DNA from: Leptolyngbya sp. O-77
GTDB lineage: Bacteria > Cyanobacteriota > Cyanobacteriia > Elainellales > Elainellaceae
DNA: 64,000 nt
Assembly: GCF_001548395.1 (NCBI RefSeq)
Contig: NZ_AP017367.1
Coordinates: forward strand, 3,137,001-3,201,000
Direction of reading: 5' to 3'
In this document: positions 44,497 to 53,426 of the stretch, piece after piece
Layout of the letters: each line of letters opens with the position of its first letter
Numbering within the stretch: position 1 is the stretch's first letter
The notes under the pieces: model-generated
The model's database searches: none
What the model was told of the DNA's origin: nothing
What the model saw: the letters and a program-made list of their open reading frames with translations, nothing else
Translations under genes and position numbers: made by a program

Positions 44497-45648
44497 GTGG
44501 ATTTCTTGTCCGGTTTCTTAATGCGTTTCGTGGCACAGTTGCAGTCCCCGACGCTCGGTTTTCTAATTGGCGGCATGGTTATTGCTTCCCTCGGGAGCCA
44601 ACTGCAAATTCCAGATGCAATTTATAAATTCATTGTCTTCATGCTGCTCATGAAGGTGGGCCTGAGCGGCGGCATTGCAATCCGCGAGGCCAATCTGTCG
44701 GAAATGTTATTGCCTGCAATGTTCGCCGTAGTGATGGGGATTCTGATTGTATTTATTGGGCGCTACACGCTCGCCAAGTTGCCAAACGTTAAAGTTGTGG
44801 ACGCTGTTGCCACTGCGGGCTTATTTGGCGCTGTGAGTGGTTCGACCCTCGCCGCCGCCTTGACGCTGTTAGAAGAGCAAGGCATTGAGTACGAAGCTTG
44901 GGCAGGGGCCCTGTATCCTTTTATGGATATCCCCGCGCTCGTGACGGCAATCGTTGTAGCTAGCATTTATCTCAGCAAGCGGAAGCGCGATAAATATTAT
45001 TTCAGTGAGGACTATGTCAGCAAGCAGTCCGTGGCTGTCGGTGGGTATGCCGACGAGATCAGCGGCCCTGCAAGCAGGTATCCCCGTGGGTCGGGCATTA
45101 CTGCGGCCGGATATCCGAAAGATCCGGATGCCGCCCCAAGCAAGCGGGTCAGGATTTGGCCCATCGTGAAGGAAAGCCTCCAGGGTTCGGCGCTCTCGGC
45201 GCTGTTGCTCGGTATCGCTTTGGGCATCCTAACCCGCCCAGACAGCGTCTTTGAAAGTTTCTACGAGCCTCTCTTTCGGGGGCTGCTGTCTATCCTGATG
45301 CTGGTCATGGGAATGGAGGCTTGGTCCCGGCTTGGCGAACTGCGTAAGGTAGCTCAGTGGTACGCTGTCTATGCCGTAGTGGCTCCACTGGTGCATGGGC
45401 TAATCGCCTTTGGTCTTGGCATGATTGCTCACTTTGCAACAGGGTTTAGCCTCGGCGGTGTTGTGATCCTGGCCGTCATTGCCTGCTCTAGTTCCGACAT
45501 TTCGGGACCGCCCACCCTGCGAGCGGGTATCCCCTCAGCCAATCCCTCTGCCTACATCGGCGCGTCTACGGCCGTTGGAACGCCAGTGGCGATCGCCCTT
45601 GGCATACCGCTTTACATTGGTCTTGCCCAAGCGCTCATGGGTGGCTGA
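44497..45648 (+). CDS. sbtA: sodium-dependent bicarbonate transporter SbtA
   Basis: A GTG start at 44497 is fixed by a strong Shine-Dalgarno (GGAAGGAGG, ending 6 bp before). The 383-residue product is a ten-helix SbtA: FLIGGMVIASLGSQLQIP, GLFGAVSGSTLAAALTLLEE and the inverted-repeat partner ACSSSDISGPPTLRAGIPSA, with a cytoplasmic loop at about residues 165-225. It imports HCO3- with Na+ at the plasma membrane as part of the carbon-concentrating mechanism and is inhibited by SbtB. The preceding leader carries a terminator, so transcription read-through is probably controlled. Confidence 0.96.
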   Translation: MDFLSGFLMRFVAQLQSPTLGFLIGGMVIASLGSQLQIPDAIYKFIVFMLLMKVGLSGGIAIREANLSEMLLPAMFAVVMGILIVFIGRYTLAKLPNVKVVDAVATAGLFGAVSGSTLAAALTLLEEQGIEYEAWAGALYPFMDIPALVTAIVVASIYLSKRKRDKYYFSEDYVSKQSVAVGGYADEISGPASRYPRGSGITAAGYPKDPDAAPSKRVRIWPIVKESLQGSALSALLLGIALGILTRPDSVFESFYEPLFRGLLSILMLVMGMEAWSRLGELRKVAQWYAVYAVVAPLVHGLIAFGLGMIAHFATGFSLGGVVILAVIACSSSDISGPPTLRAGIPSANPSAYIGASTAVGTPVAIALGIPLYIGLAQALMGG

Positions 45649-46089
45649 TTCCTGCCGAGTCGTGGTCTGCCGGTGTCCGTTTGACCCGGCGACCAACGCA
45701 GCGGCTATGCTGAAGCCTGGGTTTTCCAGTCAAATTTTATGTGCCAGTATCTTTTGGCGATCGCCCTTCATCTCCTTGCATCCGCACCTTTGGGCGATCG
45801 CCCTTCATCTTCCCAGCACCAACACCGTTGGGCGATCGCCGTGAATGTTGCTGAGCACAGAGTCGCCCTCTTTTCCCCGGCTTCGACAAAACCCAGGTCA
45901 AACTCATCCAGTCTGGTTCGGAAGTCACCGTCGAAGCGGGAGACCAGCGCCGCAACATTTCCTTGCGGCCCGAACTCAGCGGCCGCTAGGTAACGGGCGC
46001 AAAGTTTCAGGACAGCTTTTTGATTATTTCGTTTTAGGGTTGGCTCTAAAGTGCTGCGCTCTGAGTCGTTTTCTGGATGGTTGGGTTGA
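45649..46089. other. intergenic region with HIP1-rich repeats and a gene remnant
   Basis: Three near-copies of TTGGGCGATCGCCCTTCATC lie at about 45755-45840. A decayed coding fragment follows (45855-45989). Confidence 0.55.
45855..45989 (+). pseudogene. 3' remnant of an unidentified protein gene
   Basis: A short frame ends with FDKTQVKLIQSGSEVTVEAG, then DQRRNISLRPELSGR and TAG. It looks like a genuine beta-rich C-terminus, but a stop lies at 45852 and no start or upstream domain is in frame. The adjacent frame reads AVNVAEHRVALFSP up to the same point, so a one-base deletion in the C run at 45875-45878 may have split it. The parent family was not recognised. Confidence 0.35.
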
Positions 46090-47469
46090 TCAACCAAAAC
46101 TCTCGGTCAAATAGAAGGAAGAGTCATGGTCGCTTCCGACAAACATAAGGTCAGTACTTCCTTCTGTCTCCACAAGATGCCCTTTGGCGATGCTGCGGTT
46201 TAGAACGCGGATTAGCTGCAATGGGGAAAGGGACTCAAGCTCCACGAAATTTCCTGATGCAAGCCAGGCAAGTTCGGCTTTTGATAGAGCTTGCTTAATT
46301 GGAGCTGGCAACTTCGCAGCGGCCTGGGCCATCTCTTTAGAGTTGCGGATAATAAAGTCGCGCCGTGCTGACAAAACTTGTTTTGGCAACAAACCAATGT
46401 CGATGATTGTGATGTCGGAGTTTTGAAACCAGTGGGGACTGGTCTGCAACTGATGTGCCAGCGATACCCCCTTAGGGCTGCAATCGTGGAAGGCAAACAC
46501 CGTCAAGTCTGGATTGCGCCGCAGCATTTGCATGACGGTGCCAAAAATCGGTTGGGGGTAGCCATTGATGCTCAAAATGGCGCAGTTGTTTTCAAAGTGA
46601 ACGTTGTTGCTAATCAGCATTTGGGCGATCGCATCGCTCTGGCAGACCACTAGCCGGTCGAAACTATAGGCTGTGACTTGGGAGTTAAGAACATCCACCT
46701 GCTGGCTTGAGGTCAAAAGCTGCTTGGGGGACGGCAGCATCTTCTCAATGGGGCCGTTGGCTTGAGTCCACTGATCCAGCCACTTGGTCAGGTCGGTACT
46801 ACTAAATCGGAAGACTTCTGGAATTTTGGCAGCTTTTCGCTTTTGAAAAAAACCTAACCAAAGCGCTGTGATTGCAACAAGTGCTGTGACTCCAAACTCA
46901 AGAACTCCAAACTCAGTAATTAGAACTCCAAACACAATAATTGAGTTTTTCCAGACAGCGAAGACAAAGGCGACGACCGCAAGGAAAGCGCCTATAACTT
47001 GCATCATAGTTGCAGATGTTCGACGGCCCTTAGTAGGGACTTTTGGGCTATTGCTATATCGATATAAACCAACAATCCATAACAAATTATAGATTGTGAA
47101 AAGTGCAAGAAATATACTCCCTTGAACCATAGAGAAGTTATAGAGGCTGGCAAGCTCAAATAAAACAGGAGTCCACATAAGAGGAGTCACCATGAGAACG
47201 ATATAGAAAAAAAGACGACCAGTAAAAGGGTAGATGTCACGTCGCTTTAACTTTTGATCAAACCAATAGTAAAACTGCTGCGGCGTGAAGTAGAGGGTAT
47301 TGTTGGCAGCAAGGTCGGCAATTGCCTTAGCAAAAAAGCCATCTGTAAATTTGAGACTTCCCATTTGGGTTGGCTCAAAGGCAAACGGATGCTGGCATTT
47401 TGGGCAGCGGTAATTGTTGCCACTACGCTCTCTATAGTTGCTGTCTGTACCGCATTGAATACATTTCAT
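46090..47469 (-). CDS. zinc-ribbon, membrane and Toprim-like domain protein of unknown function
   Basis: This 459-residue protein starts with a zinc ribbon (CIQCGTDSNYRE, YRCPKCQHPF), then about four membrane segments (residues about 85-215). A soluble C-terminal half follows, in which ILSINGYPQPIFGTVMQML and VFAFHDCSPKGVSLAHQL recall the Toprim-type nucleotide/metal fold of topoisomerase VI-A. A good ribosome-binding site (AAGGAG) precedes ATG 47469. It is the last gene of the ligase operon, 27 bp after the PLP gene. No name can be given; the combination suggests a membrane-bound sensor or nuclease-like factor. Confidence 0.65.
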   Translation of the reverse strand: MKCIQCGTDSNYRERSGNNYRCPKCQHPFAFEPTQMGSLKFTDGFFAKAIADLAANNTLYFTPQQFYYWFDQKLKRRDIYPFTGRLFFYIVLMVTPLMWTPVLFELASLYNFSMVQGSIFLALFTIYNLLWIVGLYRYSNSPKVPTKGRRTSATMMQVIGAFLAVVAFVFAVWKNSIIVFGVLITEFGVLEFGVTALVAITALWLGFFQKRKAAKIPEVFRFSSTDLTKWLDQWTQANGPIEKMLPSPKQLLTSSQQVDVLNSQVTAYSFDRLVVCQSDAIAQMLISNNVHFENNCAILSINGYPQPIFGTVMQMLRRNPDLTVFAFHDCSPKGVSLAHQLQTSPHWFQNSDITIIDIGLLPKQVLSARRDFIIRNSKEMAQAAAKLPAPIKQALSKAELAWLASGNFVELESLSPLQLIRVLNRSIAKGHLVETEGSTDLMFVGSDHDSSFYLTESFG

Positions 47470-47496
47470 GGGGCTTCTCCTTGCAAAAAACCTGAG

Positions 47497-48705
47497 TTAT
47501 GCAAAAACCTGGTTGCTGATCAGGACTTGATAATCTTCTCGCTGGCGAATCAGTCGGTGAGAGCCGCCCTCCAGCAGCACCTCCGCTGGGCGGGGGCGAT
47601 GCAGGAAATGGGAGGACATGGCATATCCGTAGGCCCCTACATCGAGAATGGCTAGGATATCGCCGGTTTCAAGTTTGGGCAGTGGGCATTGCCGACCGAG
47701 ATAGTCGCGGGAGTAGGTAGTGTTTCCACAAACATCCGTGGAGTAAAGGGTTGGAGTGTGGGCAGGGCTGAGGGAGCAGATTTCGCGGTAGCCGCCATGC
47801 ACTGAAGGAACCGATAGGTTGGCTACAGTTGTGTCAGTGCCCACAATCTGGCGATCGCCCTGCCACTTGACCGAAACCACGCGCGTGAGCAAGGTAGCGC
47901 ATCCGGCGATCGCGGCTCTGCCCGGCTCAATCACCAACTCAATGGGTCGGTTGAGCTTCTGCAAGGCTTGGGTCATTGCAGCACCAAAGGCTGGCCAGTT
48001 AAACGCGGCTCCGCCATGCCGATAGGGATAGCCAAAGCCACCGCCAAAGTCGAGATAGCGCCAGTCGGGTAAAGTTTGGGCAATGTCAATTACGCGGTCG
48101 ATTACTTGGGTAAAGGCTTGGGTAGCATTCGTGCCGGTGCCGCGATAGAAGTGAACCCCCGTGAGTTGCAAGCCCCACTGATGGGTGAGGGCGATCGCCG
48201 CTGGAAATTCTTCAGGACGCACACCAATGCGGCTCTCTCCGGTTAATTCCGGCACATTCAGGCGGAGGCCCAAGCGCAGACGCTCGGGTTCACTCAACGC
48301 TATTCCCGCACCGTAAACTTCGCAGCAAAGCTCCAGTTGTGCCAGGCTGTCTAAATTAAGCGTTGTCACGCCCCAGTCTCGCAGTTGCTGCATTTCCGCA
48401 GCATTGAGATTGCTGCCGCTATAGACGATGTGGGCCGGGTGAAAGCCGGCTTTCAGCCCCAAAAACACATCGCCTGGGGTGTTGGCATGGAGTCCCCACC
48501 CCGCCGCTCGAATCATTTGCAGCAGGGCCACATTGCCATTGGTGACGCTGGCAAAGTGAAAGTGGGTTTTGGGATACTCAAAGGCTTGCGTAATGTGATG
48601 CAGGGTACATCGCAGGCGATCGCCCTCATACACATACAGCGGTGACCCATAGGTCTCCAACAAGTCTTGAGCCAGCGTGGGATTGTGGATTAGGAATTCT
48701 GCCAT
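47497..48705 (-). CDS. fold-III PLP decarboxylase homologue lacking the PLP lysine
   Basis: ATG at 48705, with GGAGAAGG 8 bp upstream, gives 402 residues related to diaminopimelate/ornithine-type decarboxylases: DFGGGFGYPY (phosphate-binding Gly loop), EPGRAAIAG and GDILAILDVGAYGYAMSSHF are all present, as is the Cys in STDVCGNTTYSRD. The barrel strand that normally reads YAxKAN is FASVTN here, so the Schiff-base lysine is Val. It may therefore bind PLP or a substrate without decarboxylating, or use another chemistry. It overlaps the ligase gene's end by 16 bp (translational coupling). Confidence 0.8.
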   Translation of the reverse strand: MAEFLIHNPTLAQDLLETYGSPLYVYEGDRLRCTLHHITQAFEYPKTHFHFASVTNGNVALLQMIRAAGWGLHANTPGDVFLGLKAGFHPAHIVYSGSNLNAAEMQQLRDWGVTTLNLDSLAQLELCCEVYGAGIALSEPERLRLGLRLNVPELTGESRIGVRPEEFPAAIALTHQWGLQLTGVHFYRGTGTNATQAFTQVIDRVIDIAQTLPDWRYLDFGGGFGYPYRHGGAAFNWPAFGAAMTQALQKLNRPIELVIEPGRAAIAGCATLLTRVVSVKWQGDRQIVGTDTTVANLSVPSVHGGYREICSLSPAHTPTLYSTDVCGNTTYSRDYLGRQCPLPKLETGDILAILDVGAYGYAMSSHFLHRPRPAEVLLEGGSHRLIRQREDYQVLISNQVFA

Positions 48706-50603
48706 TGGTTTAACCTTCTCCAAAGTTGAGCAGGAAGCCAGAAGGGATGATTCCAGGAATGGGGAAAATCTGCCTCCTTAAGCATGGCTTTGCGCCAGGC
48801 TTGCCACATGAGCAGTAGCCACAGGCACTCACCAATCCGCCGTCCCTGAATTGGGCCCCCCAGGGAACCTGAGACAATGCGAGTGGCAATGTCGGGCTGT
48901 AGGTGGGCTTGGGCTTGTAGAACCGCCGGATTGAGCCAAAGGCCCAAGTCGTGCCATAGGTCGTTGAAACACCAGAGGGTTAAGGGAACGCCCATGCCGC
49001 GCTTGGTGCGCCAGACGATTTCAGGGGGTAGCCAGTTCTCAACAGCTCGCTTGAGGATGTATTTCTCGCAAGAACCTTGCAGACACAGTTCATTAGACAG
49101 GCGAAACGTCCATTCCGCCAGCGACACATCACAGAAGGGCGATCGCACGCGCAAGCCGTGGGCAAAGGCCAAAGCCGTCGCGCGGGGCTGAATATTTTGG
49201 GCCCCCTTGAGCATCAAATTTGCCCGCCGCAGCCGATGCAGAATGGCGGTTGAGAACTGAGGATCGAGCGCCTCTCGCAGCCAATTCACTGGGTTTGGCA
49301 GGTCGTGCTGGGTTAGGAAATCTGGCTGAAAAACGTGATGTTCATACCCTGCAAGCCGATGAAACGTTTTCAGATATTGCTGATAAAAAGCGGCTTCTGG
49401 AGATGGGTCGTTCGGTGCCAGACAACTGTAAACACCTGCCGCAATCAGCGGTTTGTTTGTCCACCCCGCAAACAACTGATCGCCGTGTTCCCCATTGAAG
49501 ATCACTGAGGTGTCCTGGGCGGCTCGCTGCTTTAGCAGAAACAGGGGAACCGTCACCCCATCACCAAAGGGCAAATCCAGTGCTGCGGCAGTGGGGGCGA
49601 TCGCCCGGCGAATCCGCTTTGCGGAGGCATCGACCGTGACCAGCGGAATGCTTAGGTAATCGGCTACGCACCTGGCATAGTCCAATTCTGACTGTTCAGG
49701 AACGCCGAAATCAAGGGAGTAGGCCGTCACCCGCACCCCCAGTTGCACCAGCAGCGCGGCAACGATGGAGGAATCTAATCCTCCTGACAGCAGCACACCA
49801 ACGGGTTCGTCCTTCAGGTCGGCAGTCTGGCGGCAGATGGAATCTTTGAGGAGAGTCTGGAGCGATCTAACCGCCGTCGGCTCATCGTCAATTTGGTCGC
49901 CTGCCTCCTGCCATTCCTGCGATCGCCCCTGGGCCCATTGCAGTGTCCCCGTCTCGTCTAATTGCCAGGTCTGCTGCATCCCTGCGGGGACAGCCTGGAT
50001 GCCCTGAACGGGGGTCAGGGGCGTAGGCACGTAGGAGAAGCAGGTGTAGGCGTGGAGGGCGGCTGCGTTAATGTCTATAGGCGACCCCGCCAGCAAAAGC
50101 TGCAATCGAGACGAAAACCAGAGAACCTGCTGTTGCTGCTGCCAGTAGAGGGGCACTCGTCCAAAGCGATCGCGCCCTAGTTCCAGTCCTACGCTGCCAT
50201 CAGGACATTGCACCAGCCTTACCCACGCGTCAGGAAAGAGAGAGCCATCCGGTTGCAGATGGGTCAAAATTCCGCCCGCACAGAGGGCAGCTCAGTAGGA
50301 AGAAGAGTCGTAGGAAGAAGATTCGGAGCGTGAGGCGGCGAAGGAAGGAGGGCTGTGGGCAGAATCCAAAGATGAGTTCGCCTGGGGAGTGAGATAGGCG
50401 ATCGCCCAGCCCCAGGAGTTACGAGCAGCAGACTCTCTAGAAAGAAAAGCAGATTGTCCCCAACAAATCTCTGCTTGGGGGAGAGATAGCTTCTCCAAAT
50501 GCTGTGCTAGCAGACTTTTCAGGACATCCGGCGGCTTCCAACCCCAGCAACCGATAAACGAGTGAGGTTTCTCCACTGGTGGGGCAAACTTCCACGCTGA
50601 CAT
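48690..50603 (-). pseudogene. asparagine-synthetase-like amide ligase, interrupted by an in-frame TGA
   Basis: ATG at 50603 opens a degenerate class-II amidotransferase-like domain (SFIGCWGWKPPDVLKSLLA) with no Cys at residue 2. After a Ser-rich stretch ending SSSY a TGA at 50292-50294 stops it. The same frame continues for over 530 codons, with a TTG at 50267, through GLELGRDRFGRVPLYW to the ATP-binding loop SGGLDSS (from 49787) and NGEHGDQLFAGW. This is the layout of lasso-cyclase and beta-lactam-synthetase relatives, which make amide bonds without glutamine. The TGA may be a mutation, a read-through site, or mark a genuine split protein. Confidence 0.75.
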
Positions 50604-50605
50604 AC

Positions 50606-51229
50606 CTACTGCACTTGAAACTGGGCACTTTCTAGGGGGCGATCGCCCAAAAACATTTCCACAGTCCAGGTTCCGGCGGTCGTGCCAGAACCCAGCGGCA
50701 TTCGACAGTACGTGTTCCAAACAGGGGTTGTAATCTGCTTAGTTTCATATCGGTTCTGCTTCACAATCACCCCGGTTGGATCAGTCCAGTTACAGCTCAG
50801 CGTGAGGCGATCGCCCACCGGAGCCTGCGCCAGCGTCACTCGATAAACAACCTCCGGCGATTGCTGTCGATTCACCACCGTCAGATTGCTGCCATCATCT
50901 TGCGTCAAGGTAAGGCGGTCTTGCGCCGCAGTTACCTGAGACATCTTCGCCTGCCGTTGCTGAAACCCGAAGAATACTGCCGCAATTGTAGCCAGGACAA
51001 TTGTTCCAGCAATCCAGTAAATACGACGCAAGTTCTTCTCATAACTATCTTGGTCTAGCCGTTGATTAACCCGCACAATCGCCTCATCCACTAAGTCGGC
51101 TGGCAGGTTCAACTCCTCCAATACTTGTTTAACCTCTTCCCGGCTTAGTGTTGATTGCTCTTCCTTTTTCATTCGCTCAACTTCTTCAATAATTTGCTGA
51201 AGTTGAGCGTTTGTGATTCCAGAAGTCAT
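50606..51229 (-). CDS. single-pass membrane protein at the head of the ligase operon
   Basis: This 207-residue protein has an N-terminal helical part (TNAQLQQIIEEVERMKKEEQ and a UBA-like LNLPADLVDEAIVRV), one membrane segment at about residues 70-90 (YWIAGTIVLATIAAVFFGF) and an extracytoplasmic beta domain with two Cys and a GTWTVEMFLGDRPLESAQFQV end, similar to DUF2914-type domains. Strong GGAGGTGT precedes ATG 51229. The next gene starts 2 bp after its stop, so they are coupled. Function unknown; it may anchor or secrete the pathway's product. Confidence 0.65.
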   Translation of the reverse strand: MTSGITNAQLQQIIEEVERMKKEEQSTLSREEVKQVLEELNLPADLVDEAIVRVNQRLDQDSYEKNLRRIYWIAGTIVLATIAAVFFGFQQRQAKMSQVTAAQDRLTLTQDDGSNLTVVNRQQSPEVVYRVTLAQAPVGDRLTLSCNWTDPTGVIVKQNRYETKQITTPVWNTYCRMPLGSGTTAGTWTVEMFLGDRPLESAQFQVQ

Positions 51230-51585
51230 AACACCTCCAAAAGGCTAATCAATTGGGGTATATCGGATAACAAGCGTGAACACATGAACACTTAAAAGAA
51301 GGCAACCTTCATAAACGATTCAGATTGCTGAGGAGTGATTGACATAACCTCCATGGGTAACCTGAAACTAGCCAAACATCTAACACCCTTGTGCTATTCC
51401 CTAGGTCAGTCTTTGGGCTACAACTTCTTAACAACTCCTTAGAAGATGCATTTTTCCCTTTAACGCAGGTGGCTAGATCAACTGTCTAGGTTTAAGTACT
51501 AGACGCTAATCTTTAGACTACATATAGACTACATACCCGTAAGCGTATACATTTTGACTTCACATGGAGCAGTTTGCCCCTAGCT
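51230..51585. other. divergent promoter region of the ligase cluster
   Basis: A duplicated TAGACTACATA lies at about 51516-51537. A possible 29-codon frame (ATG 51353, stop 51442) and a 24-codon frame (ATG 51564) occur on the plus strand without good ribosome-binding sites; either could be a peptide, but neither is supported. Confidence 0.4.
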
Positions 51586-53361
51586 ATGCTTTTCCTCAAA
51601 GATCGGTTCCAGTCTTTTTTCCAACCCTCACTCCATAAACTTCCCGCATTTGCCCCTCAACTCGCACCCGCCTGGAAGATTGCTTTTGGGTCAATCGAAC
51701 TCCTGCCAGAAAAACCGGCCTGGCAAGATGGCAGTTTTGCCTTTTTCGCTTCACACCCGTCTGCTCCATCCTCCGCAAACCTGATTCCGGTCTTCAGCCC
51801 CTCAAGGCGCTGGGTCGTCATTGGGACTGTTTGGTTGTGTCAGCCAGCCCCTTTAGCCGCACAGCTTGGGCTAACTAGGAAGCCAGAGAGTGACTTACAT
51901 CTGGTTGCCCAACTCTGGGAGCGTCTTGGCGCAGAAGATGCCTTGGCTCCGTGGCAGCAATTTACAGGAACGTTCGCCCTTGCGGTCTACGATCGCGATC
52001 GCCAAACGTTGACCCTTGGCCGCGACCCCGCTGGTGTGCAGACCCTCTATTACACAACCGATGGAGCCACTCGCTGGATTGCCCCTCGCATGCGATCACT
52101 CCTGCCTTATCACAACCGAGCGATAGACGAGATTGCCCTGCGGGACTACCTCTGCTGTGCCTTCGTCCCTGGCGATCGCACCCTTTGGAAAGGGGTACGA
52201 AAGCTGTCTCCTGGAGCAACGCTGCGACTACCAAACGACCAAATCCAGCCCTACTGGACATTGCAGGAGCGAATAGTTGGAGAAGCAGAGTCTATTGAAT
52301 GGCACAGTCAGAGATTGCGACACCTGTTAGAAGAAACGGTGAAAGATGCCCTGCCTAACCATGAACCCGTCGGCTGCTTTTTATCAGGGGGCATTGACTC
52401 AAGCTGCGTGACAGCCCTCGCCTGTCAACTTCACAATGCGCCTGTGCATACATTTTCCATTCACTTTGGTGAGCAATATCCTAATGAACTGGAATTCTCG
52501 TCACTAGTTGCCCAGCATTGCCAAACCCATCACCACATCCTTCAAATTTCTTTGTCTGACCTATGGGCATTCTTGCCTGAAGCCATGGCGCACTTGGATA
52601 ATCCCATTGGCGATCCGCTAACGGTTCCAAATCTTCTGCTAGGTCGGCTGGCAAAGCAGTTCGTGAACGTGGTTTTGAATGGTGAAGGGGGTGATCCATG
52701 CTTCGGCGGCCCAAAAAATCAGCCCATGCTGATCCAGAGTCTTTACGGCAGGTTTAACCAACAAGACGCGGTTCAAGCCTACCTCATCAGCTTCCAAAAG
52801 TGCGCCGTTGAGTTGCCGCAACTGCTCAAGCCAGAAATATGGCAAGCAGTGCGGTCAGAACCCTACTACTTTGAGGGCTGGCTGAATTCAGACCTGCATT
52901 ATCTGAACCGTCTGATGGCGATCAATATCCGCTTCAAGGGGGCAGATCACATTCTGACAAAGGTCAGTAACCTGACGCGAGCGGTTGGTTTAGAAGGGCG
53001 ATCGCCCTTGTTTGATCCGCGAATGGTTGATCTGAGTATGCAAATTCCACCAGAACACAAGCTCTCTGGCATTCAGGAAAAAGCTGTCCTCAAGCAAGCA
53101 GTTGCAGATTTATTACCCGATGTCATTGTAAACCGCCCCAAAAGCGGCATGATGGTGCCGGTGCAGATTGGGTTTCAAAAACACTGGCAGCGGGAAGCGC
53201 GGGCTTTGCTATTAAATCGGAAAGCAGCCATTTCTCCTTATCTTAATCACGCTCTGATTCAAGATTGGCTTACCTACCAGGGTGATACTTGGCGACGCTA
53301 TGGCGTGAAACTCTGGTTGCTGGCAAGTTTGGAGAGTTGGCTCCAGGTACACCAACTCTAG
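51586..53361 (+). CDS. asparagine-synthetase-like amide ligase, intact
   Basis: ATG at 51586 gives 591 residues; a TTG at 51574 would add four. The N-terminal amidotransferase-like half keeps TGTFALAVYDRDRQTLTLGR but lacks the N-terminal Cys nucleophile. The synthetase half has the PP-loop SGGIDSS (residues 267-273), NGEGGDPCFGG and the GRSPLFDPRMVDLSMQIP region. Such proteins activate a carboxylate as an acyl-AMP and join it to an amine, as in lasso-peptide macrolactam formation. It is divergent from the related operon and converges with the ribonucleotide reductase gene 65 bp downstream. Confidence 0.82.
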   Translation: MLFLKDRFQSFFQPSLHKLPAFAPQLAPAWKIAFGSIELLPEKPAWQDGSFAFFASHPSAPSSANLIPVFSPSRRWVVIGTVWLCQPAPLAAQLGLTRKPESDLHLVAQLWERLGAEDALAPWQQFTGTFALAVYDRDRQTLTLGRDPAGVQTLYYTTDGATRWIAPRMRSLLPYHNRAIDEIALRDYLCCAFVPGDRTLWKGVRKLSPGATLRLPNDQIQPYWTLQERIVGEAESIEWHSQRLRHLLEETVKDALPNHEPVGCFLSGGIDSSCVTALACQLHNAPVHTFSIHFGEQYPNELEFSSLVAQHCQTHHHILQISLSDLWAFLPEAMAHLDNPIGDPLTVPNLLLGRLAKQFVNVVLNGEGGDPCFGGPKNQPMLIQSLYGRFNQQDAVQAYLISFQKCAVELPQLLKPEIWQAVRSEPYYFEGWLNSDLHYLNRLMAINIRFKGADHILTKVSNLTRAVGLEGRSPLFDPRMVDLSMQIPPEHKLSGIQEKAVLKQAVADLLPDVIVNRPKSGMMVPVQIGFQKHWQREARALLLNRKAAISPYLNHALIQDWLTYQGDTWRRYGVKLWLLASLESWLQVHQL

Positions 53362-53426
53362 CAGAGCTTCAGGCCCTGCTAGAGAAATTTGCCGTTTCTG
53401 ACGTTGACGCTCTGGATCGCCGATCT

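Noticed and set aside
51353..51442. 29-codon frame as a lasso or RiPP precursor for the ligase cluster
   Set aside because: No ribosome-binding site at proper distance, no leader motif with the usual Thr/Gly positions, and no leader-processing genes; kept only as a note.
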